64,000 bases of DNA from Niabella drilacis (GTDB lineage: Bacteria; Bacteroidota; Bacteroidia; Chitinophagales; Chitinophagaceae): positions 1 through 64,000 of the forward strand of contig NZ_FMZO01000008.1 in assembly GCF_900101395.1 (NCBI RefSeq). The letters are read 5' to 3'. The translations under genes and the position numbers were made by a program. This document shows, in pieces, positions 52,995-61,635 of this stretch. Position 1 is the stretch's first letter. Each line of letters begins with the position of its first letter. Under the pieces are notes generated by a model, which searched no databases, was not told where the DNA came from, and worked only from the letters and a program-made list of their open reading frames with translations.

Positions 52995-53267
52995 TTAACC
53001 CAGGATCTCGAACCATCTATACTCTTCGGTTTCAGGTACATCGGTAACCATCACCTGTGCCACCTGTGCCCCCGGGGATCCCTGTTTGCACCATTCAATA
53101 AAGCGTTGCAGCGGTTCTGCATCGCCATAGGCATAAATAAGCACCGTGCCGTCAGGCAGGTTCTGAGCGGAGCCCAGGATCCCCATATTGTCGGCCTGTT
53201 GCTTGGCGGTCTTCCTGAAAAAAACGCCCTGTACCTTCCCGGTTACAATGATTTTTTTTGTGCTCAT
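52995..53267 (-). CDS. acyP: Acylphosphatase
   Basis: 90 residues, the normal length. It hydrolyses acyl phosphates. The phosphate-binding loop VTGKVQGVFFRKTAKQQA includes the catalytic Arg, and the second site reads SAQNLPDGTVLIYAYGD with the catalytic Asn; the usual Val-Arg before Asn is replaced by Ala-Gln. EPLQRFIEWCKQG follows. The gene lies 10 bp downstream of fRMsr on the same strand, so the two, with the DinB-like gene, form an operon. Confidence 0.9.
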   Translation of the reverse strand: MSTKKIIVTGKVQGVFFRKTAKQQADNMGILGSAQNLPDGTVLIYAYGDAEPLQRFIEWCKQGSPGAQVAQVMVTDVPETEEYRWFEILG

Positions 53268-53277
53268 GTGTTGCTCT

Positions 53278-53760
53278 TTAGATGGGAGGAAAAGAAATGT
53301 TGCGGATCAGTGCTTCCAGGTATTGCTGGTCGGTAGTATCAAAGTGATTATATAATTCGCTGTCAACATCCAGTACCGCTACTACACTACCGTTGCGTAC
53401 TACCGGAATAACGATCTCTGATTTTGAAAGACTGCTGCAGGCAATATGGCCGGGAAATTGTGCTACATCAGGCACAATGATGGTTTCCTGCCGCTCCCAT
53501 GCAGCGCCACAAACGCCCCGGCCTTTCTGTATACGGGTGCAGGCTACCGGACCCTGGAAGGGGCCCAGGACCAATACCTCGTTTTTAACGAGGTAAAAGC
53601 CTACCCACCACCAGTGAAACTGCTCCTTTAAGGCGGCGGCGATATTGGAAAGGTTGGCGATGAGGTCCGGCTCTCCTTCAACAAGCGCCTGTATCTGCGG
53701 CAACAGGGCAAGGTATTGTTCTTTTTTTGAGCCGCTGTGTATGGTAAGGTCTTCTGCCAT
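53278..53760 (-). CDS. msrC: Free methionine-(R)-sulfoxide reductase (GAF domain)
   Basis: 160 residues consisting of one GAF domain. Three Cys lie where fRMsr needs them: VACTRIQKGRGVCGAAW supplies two and HIACSSLSKSEIVIPV the third; DVDSELYNHFDTTDQQYLE completes the family pattern. It reduces free Met-R-sulfoxide with thioredoxin. Overlap and spacing: 3 bp downstream of the DinB-like gene and 10 bp ahead of acyP. Confidence 0.92.
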   Translation of the reverse strand: MAEDLTIHSGSKKEQYLALLPQIQALVEGEPDLIANLSNIAAALKEQFHWWWVGFYLVKNEVLVLGPFQGPVACTRIQKGRGVCGAAWERQETIIVPDVAQFPGHIACSSLSKSEIVIPVVRNGSVVAVLDVDSELYNHFDTTDQQYLEALIRNISFPPI

Positions 53761-53763
53761 GAT

Positions 53764-54294
53764 TTACCGCGCACCGGATTTGAGTTGTTCATTAAAGGTA
53801 TGGGATGCACCTTTTTTTATTGAAAGACTTTCCCATTGGTCTTTCCGGATATGTTTGCCAATGAAAACGATCTGCCCTACATGATAGGCATAATGTGTCA
53901 GCTGGCGGTGAACCGCTTCTATAACGGTTAAGGGTTTGGTACGGATGGTCACTGTTTTTTCGAGGTCCTCCGGTTTTAAGGACTCAAGCGTGCTCAACAG
54001 GCATCGCCAGCCTTCTTCCCAAAGCTCCATCAGGCGGGCCTGGTCCAGTTGCTGCTGCTCAAATTCCGCATCCCGCTGACGCCATTCTTTTTCGCCGTCT
54101 TCTGTGAGGAAATTTGTCCAGCGGCTGAGCATATTACCATGCATATGGGTTATGTTTACCGCGAGGTTGTTATTGGCGACATCCGGCTGAAAATAAAAAT
54201 CAGCTTCGCCAAGTTGCGCAAATGTTTTTTCAGCAAGCGCTTTATAATCTTTGAACTGCCGGATCGCGCTTTGTATAAATATTGTTCCGTTCAT
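53764..54294 (-). CDS. DinB family protein (DUF1572 type)
   Basis: 176 residues forming a four-helix bundle. Helix pattern: FIQSAIRQFKDYKALAEKTF, NNLAVNITHMHGNMLSRWTN, EEGWRCLLSTLESLKPEDLE and IEAVHRQLTHYAYHVGQIVF. His residues at three positions (ITHMHGNM, QLTHYAYHVGQ) match the metal site of the DinB/YfiT superfamily. Possible thiol-dependent transferase; the role is unknown. First gene of the DinB-msrC-acyP group. Confidence 0.85.
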   Translation of the reverse strand: MNGTIFIQSAIRQFKDYKALAEKTFAQLGEADFYFQPDVANNNLAVNITHMHGNMLSRWTNFLTEDGEKEWRQRDAEFEQQQLDQARLMELWEEGWRCLLSTLESLKPEDLEKTVTIRTKPLTVIEAVHRQLTHYAYHVGQIVFIGKHIRKDQWESLSIKKGASHTFNEQLKSGAR

Positions 54295-54458
54295 TTTCTG
54301 ATTTCTGATGAACCTGCTAATATACGAAGAACCTGGTTAGCGCGGAACTTTAAACCCACCGGCGATCAGTGAGAGATGAGACGTACACACCGTAAAGTTT
54401 CCCACTATACACGATACACTTTTCCCTTCTATCTCCAAACCAGGAACAGTGAAAGTCA

Positions 54459-56186
54459 TCAAAACCCCGCCGCTGAATCATCGCCCCGGTGGTCGGCAAC
54501 CGCTTCCAGTTTCCCGCCAGGCATTACTTTAATAACCTCTGTGCGGCCGATTTGTTTACGGTCGTATAGCTGGTACCCCATTTTTTTTAATGCATCCGAA
54601 GTGCTTTCCGGGAAACCATTTTCAATGTCGATGCGGTCCGGCAGCCACTGATGATGGAATTTGGGTTTGTTGACGGCATCATCCAGGGTCATGTTAAAAT
54701 CAATGATATTAACGATCGTCTGAAAAACGGAAGTAGGAATTGTAGTGCCGCCCGGTGTGCCTGCTACCAGGAACGGTTTCCTGTTTTTTAAGACAATGGT
54801 GGGGGCCATGGAACTAAGCATCCGCTTACCGGGTGCAATGGCATTGGCCGTTCCGCCCACAGCGCCAAAAAGATTGGGCGACCCGGGTTTGGCGCTGAAG
54901 TCGTCCATTTCATCATTTAAGAGAAAGCCGGCGCCACCGACAACGGTACGGCTTCCGTAGCCATTGTTGAGGGTAGTGGTTACGGCTACAGCGTTGCCTT
55001 CTTTATCCAATACACTGAGGTGGGTGGTTTCCTCGCTTTCATAACCCGGTACCACACCCTCTACGGTTTGCCTGCTGTTACCGGCTTTTTGCGGATCATA
55101 GTCTTTCATCCTGTTTTTGAGATAAGCTTCACTGGTCAGTGCTTTAACCGGAACTTTTACAAAGTCTGCATCGCCCATATACCGGGCGCGGTCTGCATAG
55201 GCCCGGCGCTCGGCTTCGGTCATCAGCTGCACAGAAGCCGGTGTGGCAAATCCCATGGCGCCAATATTATAGGGCTCGATCATTTTCAGCATCTGGTTCA
55301 ACAGCAGCCCCCCGCTGCTGGGCATCGGCATACCAATAATATTGTATCCCCTGTAGGAAAAGTTAAGCGGCTGCCGGAATTTTGCCTTATAGGCTTTCAG
55401 ATCTTCAAGGGTAATGATGCCGCCGCCGCGTTGCATTTCTTCAACAATAAGCCGGGCGGTTTTGCCCTCATAAAATCCCTGCTGACCGTATGCCTGTATC
55501 CGCTTTAAGGTTGCGGCCAGTTCTTTCTGGATCAGGGTATCTCCCTGCTGCCATGGGCCGTTCTTTACAAAAGCGACAGGGCGGGTGCTGAAATGTTCAA
55601 AGTCTTCCCGGTTCGCATTCAGTCCGTGGGCTTCTGCAGCAGTGATCACAAACCCTTTTTCTGCAAAGTCGATGGCCGGTTGTATCAGTACCTTCATCGG
55701 AAGCCGGGCATATTGGTGCGCAGCAAACAAACCGGCCACGGTTCCGGGCACACCGGATGCAAGATGACCGTTAAGGCTTTTGTCGGCAATGGCATTGCCC
55801 TTACTATCGAGGTACATATCACGATGGGCCCTGGAGGGCGCCATCTCGCGGTAGTCGAGTGCTATTTCTTTATTGCCGGCCAGCCGGGCTACCATAAAAC
55901 CGCCCCCGCCTATATTACCGGCCCCCGGGTAAACAACCGCCAGCGCCCATTGTGTGGCAATCGCCGCATCTACCGCGTTGCCGCCTTTCCGCAGCATCTC
56001 CAGCCCGGCCAGGCTGGCCAGCGGGTGTGCTGATACAACGGCTCCATGAGCAGCCGTGCTGTTTTTGGTGATCGTATAATGATAAGCATCAATACCCGGG
56101 CCCTTAGCAGGCGGTGAGCCTGCTTTTTGTGCGGAGGCACCAGCCGTCAGCAATAACAGGGTTCCGGTAACAACAAGACTGTGCAT
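54459..56186 (-). CDS. ggt: Gamma-glutamyltransferase
   Basis: 575 residues from ATG 56186, signal peptide ending GASAQ (about 19). It cleaves or transfers the gamma-glutamyl group of glutathione in the periplasm, maturing by self-cleavage before the Thr of ETTHLSVLDKEGNAVAVTTT. Large-subunit features are HPLASLAGLEMLRKGGNAVD, ALDYREMAPSRAHRDMYLD and MPMPSSGGLLLNQML; the small subunit has GAGFLLNDEMDDFSAKPG and SSMAPTIVLKNRKP. Stands alone; the upstream gap 56187-56560 is a composite repeat. Confidence 0.95.
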   Translation of the reverse strand: MHSLVVTGTLLLLTAGASAQKAGSPPAKGPGIDAYHYTITKNSTAAHGAVVSAHPLASLAGLEMLRKGGNAVDAAIATQWALAVVYPGAGNIGGGGFMVARLAGNKEIALDYREMAPSRAHRDMYLDSKGNAIADKSLNGHLASGVPGTVAGLFAAHQYARLPMKVLIQPAIDFAEKGFVITAAEAHGLNANREDFEHFSTRPVAFVKNGPWQQGDTLIQKELAATLKRIQAYGQQGFYEGKTARLIVEEMQRGGGIITLEDLKAYKAKFRQPLNFSYRGYNIIGMPMPSSGGLLLNQMLKMIEPYNIGAMGFATPASVQLMTEAERRAYADRARYMGDADFVKVPVKALTSEAYLKNRMKDYDPQKAGNSRQTVEGVVPGYESEETTHLSVLDKEGNAVAVTTTLNNGYGSRTVVGGAGFLLNDEMDDFSAKPGSPNLFGAVGGTANAIAPGKRMLSSMAPTIVLKNRKPFLVAGTPGGTTIPTSVFQTIVNIIDFNMTLDDAVNKPKFHHQWLPDRIDIENGFPESTSDALKKMGYQLYDRKQIGRTEVIKVMPGGKLEAVADHRGDDSAAGF

Positions 56187-56270
56187 GTAATAAAATTTTC
56201 GGGAAGGTATAAAAAGTTCCTGATTGATCAGCTGGCAGCCATCAGCCACAGCTCCTGGCTTTTAGCTGAT

Positions 56271-56484
56271 GGCAGGGCAAACGCATCTGATTTCAGCATT
56301 GTGCAGCTCCGGAGGAGCGGCGTGTTTATAGTAATCTGCTGTTTTATCCCCCCGGCTCCTGTAGGAGCCGCGTGTTTGTTGGGCCCGAAATTTTACGCGG
56401 CTCCTACAGGAGCCGGCTTCTCTCTTTAATACCTTGCTATAAACACGCGGCACTTATAGTGCCTGAAAATGCTCCTGGTGTGCT
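56271..56484 (+). repeat. Four-hairpin composite intergenic repeat, copy C
   Basis: The best-preserved copy. Hairpins are GCTCC-GGA-GGAGC (about 56309), GGCTCC-TGTA-GGAGCC (about 56352), CGGCTCC-TACA-GGAGCCG (about 56399-56416) and GGCACT-TAT-AGTGCC (about 56448-56462). The starting block GCAAACGCATCTGATT and the TTCTCTTTAATACC block match copy B, and the last stem varies as a compensated base pair relative to copy A. It fills most of 56187-56560. Confidence 0.8.
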
Positions 56485-56560
56485 CTTTTCACCCAATTTA
56501 GATGTGTTTGCCCTGTAGCTGATGGTGTCAATTCTCAGCGCTCCATTGTATATTCGTAGG

Positions 56561-59038
56561 ATGAAGCGTATTGTATACTTCCTTTTTTGTTTGTGCCTGA
56601 GTGTGGCTGCTACAGCCCAGGGGCCAAGGAGCTGGTCGGGCAGCGAGATCCTCCAGGGTATCCGGAAACTGAATGTATTAGGGTCTGTGCTTTACCTGGC
56701 GGCGCATCCGGATGATGAGAATACAAGACTGATCACGTACCTGGCCAATGAAAAGTATTACCGTACCGGTTATCTTTCGCTCACACGCGGGGATGGCGGT
56801 CAAAACCTTATTGGAGAAGAACAGGGGATCGAGCTGGGATTGATCCGCACACAGGAGTTGCTTGCAGCGCGGCGCATGGACGGGGGTGAGCAGTTCTTTA
56901 CACGTGCTTTTGATTTTGGATTCTCAAAAAATCCGGAAGAAACCTTTACGATCTGGAACCGTCAGCTGGTACTGAGTGATGTGGTTTGGGTGATCCGGAA
57001 ATTTCAGCCGGATGTGATCATTACAAGGTTTCCCACAACAGGGGAGGGCGGGCATGGTCATCATACCGCCTCTGCTATCCTGGCAAACGAGGCATTTAAG
57101 ATAGCCGCAGATCCCCGGCAATACCCCGGGCAGTTAAAATATGTAAAGCCCTGGCAGGCCAGGCGTATCCTCTGGAATACGTTTAATTTCGGGGGAACCA
57201 ATACCACCGCTCCATCACAGTTCAAAATAGATGCAGGCGGATACAATGCTTCCCTTGGAAAGAGCTATGGCGAGATCGCGGCTCTCAGCAGAAGCCAGCA
57301 CAAAAGCCAGGGATTTGGTTCTGCCGGAACCCGGGGCGAAAGCTGGGAATACTTTAAAACGACCGGCGGCAGCGATCCGGTTACGGACCTGATGGATGGT
57401 GTGGATCTTAGCTGGAACCGGGTGGGGCCGGAGGGGAAAAAAATTGCCGAAGCGATCCGGCAAATAGAAGACCAGTTCTCGGTTCTGAACCCTGCAGCAT
57501 CGGTAAAACCCCTGGTAGCCCTTTACCAGCTGATCAGGCAGCTACCGGAGGGCTACTGGAAACAAAAGAAAATGGAAGAGGTACGGGAGCTGATCCGGCA
57601 ATGCTGCGGCCTGTTCCTGAGAGCAACCAGCAGTACGCAGATGCTGTTCCCGGATGATACGGTACAGCTCAATGCCAATGCGATCAACCGGTCCGGTGAA
57701 AAACTGGTACTGAAAAGTATCCGGGTAGGTGAGCAGGATATGGCTGTAAACCAGCCGCTGGAAAAGAACCGGAACCGGGTGCTTGCCGTGGCACTGCCCA
57801 TTGCGAAAGCTGCGCCGTTAACACAGCCTTACTGGTTGCAGGAAAAAATGGCCGCAGCCAATTACACCGTAAGTGATCAGCAAAAGATCGGTATCCCTGA
57901 TGCACTCCCTGCTTTCAGTGCCGATTTTACCGTTGAAGTAGACGGGGCCAGCTTTACATTTACCGAACCGGTACTGTATCATCTTACAGACCCCGTAAAA
58001 GGGGAGCTGTACGAGCCCGTTATTGTTACACCCCGGATCACGGTACAGCTTTCGCCTAAAATATTGCTGTTCCAAAAAGGAACAGCCGCTGGCAAAAAGC
58101 TAAAGCTGGATTTTTCGGTATATAAGCAGGTACCGGGTCAGCTGGGATTCGGGCTTGAAGGATTGCCGGGTGCAACAGTCTCGGTGGCGGATACCGGCAA
58201 TGGGGTCTTTATACCGGTCTCCAGCCGGCAGCTTACAAAGCCGGTAACTGCTGTGCATGGCTATGTGTTTGGAAAAACGGCCGCTGCGGACCGGTATGGG
58301 CAGGCGCTGAAATCGATCCATTATGATCATATCCCGTATATCAGCTATTTTTTTACAGACTCTGTAAAATTGCTGAACATTGATCTGAAAACAGTGGGTA
58401 AAAAAATAGGCTATATTCCGGGAGCCGGGGATAAAGTGCCTGAGGTACTGGCTGCAATGGGGTACCAGGTGGTTACGCTGGACCGCAACCGGCTGCTGAC
58501 CAGCGATCTTTCGGAGTTTGATGCCATTGTAAGCGGGGTAAGAGCCTATAATATCCACGAATGGCTGAACGAGGCGTATGACCGGCTGATGGCTTATGTC
58601 CGGAAGGGGGGAAACCTCATTGTACAATACAATACCAATAACAATATCGGCCCGGTAAAAGCAAAGATCGGTCCGTATGATTTTTCAATCTCAAGAAACA
58701 GGATCACAGACGAGCAGGCGGAAGTGCGGTTTATTGATCCGGCGATGCCGGTCCTGCACTATCCCAACGAGATAACGGGGGAAGATTTTAAGGGCTGGAT
58801 ACAGGAGCGGAGCACCTACCATGCAGCCAATTGGGATGCACAACTGAAGCCGGTGCTGGTTATGCACGACCCCGGCGAGCCGGATGATCCGGGCGCCCTG
58901 GTAACCGGGCGGTACGGCAAAGGATGTTTTACCTACTGCGGGGTTGCATTTTTCCGGCAGTTACCTGCCGCAGTTCCGGGCGCAATTCGTTTATTTGCAA
59001 ATATTATAGCACTAAATTCGCAGACACAACAAAAGTAA
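56561..59038 (+). CDS. Secreted PIG-L family deacetylase with C-terminal extension
   Basis: 825 residues from ATG 56561; an in-frame start at 56522 would precede the signal peptide (VAATAQ). The LmbE/PIG-L domain (about 30-260) has the Zn motif AAHPDDENTRLI (His49, Asp51, Asp52), ARRMDGGEQFF and GHGHHTASA with the third His. The rest holds an Ig/NEW3-like beta domain (about 400-540) and a Rossmann/GATase-like domain near 600-800 (FDAIVSGVRAYNIHEWLNE). Members deacetylate N-acetyl sugars; the substrate is unknown. A two-helix microprotein begins immediately after its stop, and a Na+ symporter follows. Confidence 0.88.
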   Translation: MKRIVYFLFCLCLSVAATAQGPRSWSGSEILQGIRKLNVLGSVLYLAAHPDDENTRLITYLANEKYYRTGYLSLTRGDGGQNLIGEEQGIELGLIRTQELLAARRMDGGEQFFTRAFDFGFSKNPEETFTIWNRQLVLSDVVWVIRKFQPDVIITRFPTTGEGGHGHHTASAILANEAFKIAADPRQYPGQLKYVKPWQARRILWNTFNFGGTNTTAPSQFKIDAGGYNASLGKSYGEIAALSRSQHKSQGFGSAGTRGESWEYFKTTGGSDPVTDLMDGVDLSWNRVGPEGKKIAEAIRQIEDQFSVLNPAASVKPLVALYQLIRQLPEGYWKQKKMEEVRELIRQCCGLFLRATSSTQMLFPDDTVQLNANAINRSGEKLVLKSIRVGEQDMAVNQPLEKNRNRVLAVALPIAKAAPLTQPYWLQEKMAAANYTVSDQQKIGIPDALPAFSADFTVEVDGASFTFTEPVLYHLTDPVKGELYEPVIVTPRITVQLSPKILLFQKGTAAGKKLKLDFSVYKQVPGQLGFGLEGLPGATVSVADTGNGVFIPVSSRQLTKPVTAVHGYVFGKTAAADRYGQALKSIHYDHIPYISYFFTDSVKLLNIDLKTVGKKIGYIPGAGDKVPEVLAAMGYQVVTLDRNRLLTSDLSEFDAIVSGVRAYNIHEWLNEAYDRLMAYVRKGGNLIVQYNTNNNIGPVKAKIGPYDFSISRNRITDEQAEVRFIDPAMPVLHYPNEITGEDFKGWIQERSTYHAANWDAQLKPVLVMHDPGEPDDPGALVTGRYGKGCFTYCGVAFFRQLPAAVPGAIRLFANIIALNSQTQQK

Positions 59039-59218
59039 ATGACAGATAAGAAGAAAGAATTTATGGGGATCCGCAGGGGGGAAATGGCATTCCTTGTGGC
59101 CATCGTGATCGGGTTGGTGATCGGCACCCTTATCAAAAAAGTAAGACTGGGGCTGATGTTGGGGCTGGTCATCGGGCTGGGTATCGTTTTTATGAACAGC
59201 CTGCGTACAAAGCGTTGA
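59039..59218 (+). CDS. 59-residue two-helix membrane protein
   Basis: The ATG follows the TAA stop of the PIG-L gene with no gap, so it is translated by reinitiation. The protein has a charged N-terminus (MTDKKKEFMGIRRGE), two hydrophobic helices (MAFLVAIVIGLVIGTLI and LMLGLVIGLGIVFM) with the loop KKVRLG between, and a basic end LRTKR. The size and position recall small subunits of transport or synthesis complexes; no family known to me. Confidence 0.7.
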   Translation: MTDKKKEFMGIRRGEMAFLVAIVIGLVIGTLIKKVRLGLMLGLVIGLGIVFMNSLRTKR

Positions 59219-59426
59219 GGGGAGAATGGGCAATCAATGTCGTTAAGAGGTGTTTCAGGTTTAATGTTCCAGGTTAGATTCATGTTGCTCAATGTTTCTA
59301 AGGTCCTTCATAGGGTGGATTTTGTGTTTTCATAAGTAAGGCTTCTATAGGGGAAGCTACATCCGAAAAGCTTAAGGAAATGACATTGAATAGGCAATAG
59401 TGAACGGGGCCGGCACAACAGTCCTA

Positions 59427-59508
59427 CATCTAACGTTTAGTATATAGTGTCTAACGTCTAGTATCTAGCATCTAATATCTGGTGTCTGGTATTAGGCATC
59501 AAATATCA
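59427..59508 (+). repeat. Degenerate about 10-bp repeats (TCTAACGTCTAGTATCTAGC type)
   Basis: Tracts of CTAACGT/CTAGTAT/CTAGCAT/CTAATAT follow each other directly up to the 45-residue ORF. They look like slippage products and resemble those near 20930 and 16576. The rest of 59219-59510 shows similar low-complexity pieces (AGGTTTAATGTTCCAGGTTA). Confidence 0.6.
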
Positions 59509-59510
59509 AA

Positions 59511-59648
59511 ATGCATATGAATAAACATATACAGGATGAGGAAAAGGCGCCGTTGTTTGGACGATGGACAGCGTGGTATGTATTGGTTGTAGTGGTGCTG
59601 CTGCTGCTGATCGCCTGTTTTTACCAGATCACAAAAACCTACTCATGA
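59511..59648 (+). CDS. 45-residue membrane microprotein coupled to the symporter
   Basis: Reading from ATG 59511 (or 59517): MHMNKHIQDEEKAPLFGRW, then one hydrophobic helix AWYVLVVVVLLLLIACFYQI, and ITKTYS. Its stop TGA overlaps the ATG of the symporter gene in the sequence ATGA, a strong sign of translational coupling and equal expression. The one-helix plan and N-terminal charged segment resemble small subunits preceding sodium/solute symporters in other phyla, but I know no named family that fits. Confidence 0.7.
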   Translation: MHMNKHIQDEEKAPLFGRWTAWYVLVVVVLLLLIACFYQITKTYS

Positions 59649-61345
59649 AGTCACTGGATTGGCTTGTTCTTATTATTACGCTATCGGGCATTATCCTCTA
59701 CGGGGTCTATAAAAGCCGTACAACGCGTGATCTTGACGGCTATTTTCTTTCGAACAGGAGCATGCCCTGGTACCTGATCCTGCTGAGCATTATGGGCACA
59801 CAGGCCAGCGCCATCACCTTTCTTGCAGCTCCCGGTCAGGCCTATACGGATGGGATGCGCTTTGTTCAGTACTATTTCGGTCTGCCCCTGGCGGCGATCA
59901 TTATCTGCATCTCCTTTGTGCCGGTCTTTAGCCGGCTTAAGGTATTTACCGCGTATGAATACCTTGAGCAACGCTTTGATCTGAAAACCCGGACCTTTAC
60001 CTCCTTCCTTTTCCTGCTGCAGCGGGGATTGTCAACCGGGATCAGTATCTATGCGCCATCCATTATCCTTTCTGTGCTTCTGGGCTGGAATATTTACCTG
60101 ACCAACCTGTTCATGGGCGGGCTGCTGATCATTTATACAGTAACAGGCGGCGCCCGTGCGGTGGCCTATACACAAACCTTCCAGTTCCTGATCATCATGG
60201 GCGCTATGTTTATTGCCGGGTATTTTATTGTAAAAGACCTGCCCCCGGGGATCGGTTTTACCGATGCCTTACGTGTTGGCGGCAGGCTGGGTAAGATGAA
60301 CGTGATCACTACCGGTTTTACAGATAAAGGATTTGACTGGGGCGACCGGTATAATATTTTCAGCGGTGTGATCGGCGGCTTTTTCCTGGCGTTGTCTTAT
60401 TTTGGTACCGATCAGTCGCAGGTGGGCCGTTACCTCACTGGCAGAAGTCTCACGGAAAGCCGTCTGGGGCTGTTGATGAATGGCATGGTAAAAGTGCCGA
60501 TGCAGTTCCTGATCCTGCTGATCGGCGTACTCGTTTTTACTTTCTACCAGTTCAATAAAGCCCCGGCTTTTTTCAATGAGCTGGAGCTAAAACGGCTGGA
60601 GCAGTCGGTTTACCGGGATTCCCTGCACCAGCTGAAGCAGGAGCTTTTATCCATCCAGCAACGAAAGGATTCGGCACTGGCGCTTTATCCCGGCCGGCAG
60701 GAAACGGCATTTCAGCAGTTGCGGGTTTTGCAGGAGGAAACGGAGGGCGTTCGCTCGCAGATCAAAGGGCTGGTAAAGAAAAATGGGGGTGCGGATAATG
60801 ATACCAACTATATTTTCCTCCATTTTGTGGTAGATTACCTGCCGGTAGGGCTGGTGGGGCTCATCATCGCTATTATTTTTCTTGCCAGCTGGGGAAGCAT
60901 CGCTGCGGCGCTGAATTCTATGGCATCCAGTACGGTGATCGATTTTCATAAGCGCTTTTCTTCGAAAGGGCACAGCGGTGAAAAGGATTACCGGGTCTCC
61001 AAAAAATATACCCTTTTATGGGGATTGTTCTGCATGGCGGTTGCAATGTTTGTATCCAACTGGGGAAACAGTCTGATTGAAGTGGTGAATGTACTGGGAT
61101 CGCTTTTCTACGGGACCATTCTTGGAATATTCCTGGTGGCTTTTTATGCAAAGCGGGTAGGAGGCAATGCCGTGTTCTGGGCAGCGCTGATCGCCGAACT
61201 GATCGTGGTGGTGCTGTTCTTCCTGAATGAATATAAGGTTATATCGCTGGGCTTTTTATGGCTCAATGCCATCGGGGCCCTGCTGGTCTGGGGTATTGGG
61301 TGGTTGTTGCAATGGGTACTGCCAAAGAAAACGACCACCGCCTGA
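59645..61345 (+). CDS. Sodium:solute symporter family transporter
   Basis: 566 residues from ATG 59645; longer open frames upstream overlap the microprotein in another frame. It has 13 membrane helices of the LeuT-fold SSS family: SLDWLVLIITLSGIILYGVY, RDLDGYFLSNRSMPWYLILL, QASAITFLAAPGQAYTDGMR and FGTDQSQVGRYLTGRSLTES, the Na+-site region. A charged, Gln-rich insertion (about 345-405) lies in a cytoplasmic loop. The substrate is likely a sugar such as sialic acid or N-acetylated monosaccharides, judged by the neighbouring PIG-L deacetylase; this is inference. Confidence 0.93.
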   Translation: MKSLDWLVLIITLSGIILYGVYKSRTTRDLDGYFLSNRSMPWYLILLSIMGTQASAITFLAAPGQAYTDGMRFVQYYFGLPLAAIIICISFVPVFSRLKVFTAYEYLEQRFDLKTRTFTSFLFLLQRGLSTGISIYAPSIILSVLLGWNIYLTNLFMGGLLIIYTVTGGARAVAYTQTFQFLIIMGAMFIAGYFIVKDLPPGIGFTDALRVGGRLGKMNVITTGFTDKGFDWGDRYNIFSGVIGGFFLALSYFGTDQSQVGRYLTGRSLTESRLGLLMNGMVKVPMQFLILLIGVLVFTFYQFNKAPAFFNELELKRLEQSVYRDSLHQLKQELLSIQQRKDSALALYPGRQETAFQQLRVLQEETEGVRSQIKGLVKKNGGADNDTNYIFLHFVVDYLPVGLVGLIIAIIFLASWGSIAAALNSMASSTVIDFHKRFSSKGHSGEKDYRVSKKYTLLWGLFCMAVAMFVSNWGNSLIEVVNVLGSLFYGTILGIFLVAFYAKRVGGNAVFWAALIAELIVVVLFFLNEYKVISLGFLWLNAIGALLVWGIGWLLQWVLPKKTTTA

Positions 61346-61468
61346 TGGCACTATTATTGCGACATGGAAGCCGGTTGGGGAACTTGAGCATGTGAAGATG
61401 TGGATCCCAAGGCTTCGCATGCGTGTCAAGATAAAAAGCAGGTCTATTGCCATAAGATGTAGTATGAA

Positions 61469-61635
61469 TTAGAGCCTGTTTAAAATTCATTCAATGGCTT
61501 TATTATGGCTGTTTTGGGCTGCAACTGCGTTAAATTTTTCGCCATAGTGGCCTACTATGCCTGCAAAATTTTCCTTGTTTCGCTCCAAAATAGCTTCATA
61601 ATAAATTCCATCAATAAAATTTAAACAGGCTCTAA
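61469..61635. mobile_element. 167-bp palindromic MITE-like element
   Basis: The ends TTAGAGCCTGTTTAAA and TTTAAACAGGCTCTAA are perfect inverted repeats of 16 bases, and the two arms of about 84 bases remain similar to each other up to the centre (GCCATAGTGGCCTACTATGCC-like), so the whole element folds as one long hairpin. It has no gene of its own, although frames run through it. No target-site duplication is evident. Its transposase partner is not in the window. Confidence 0.75.
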
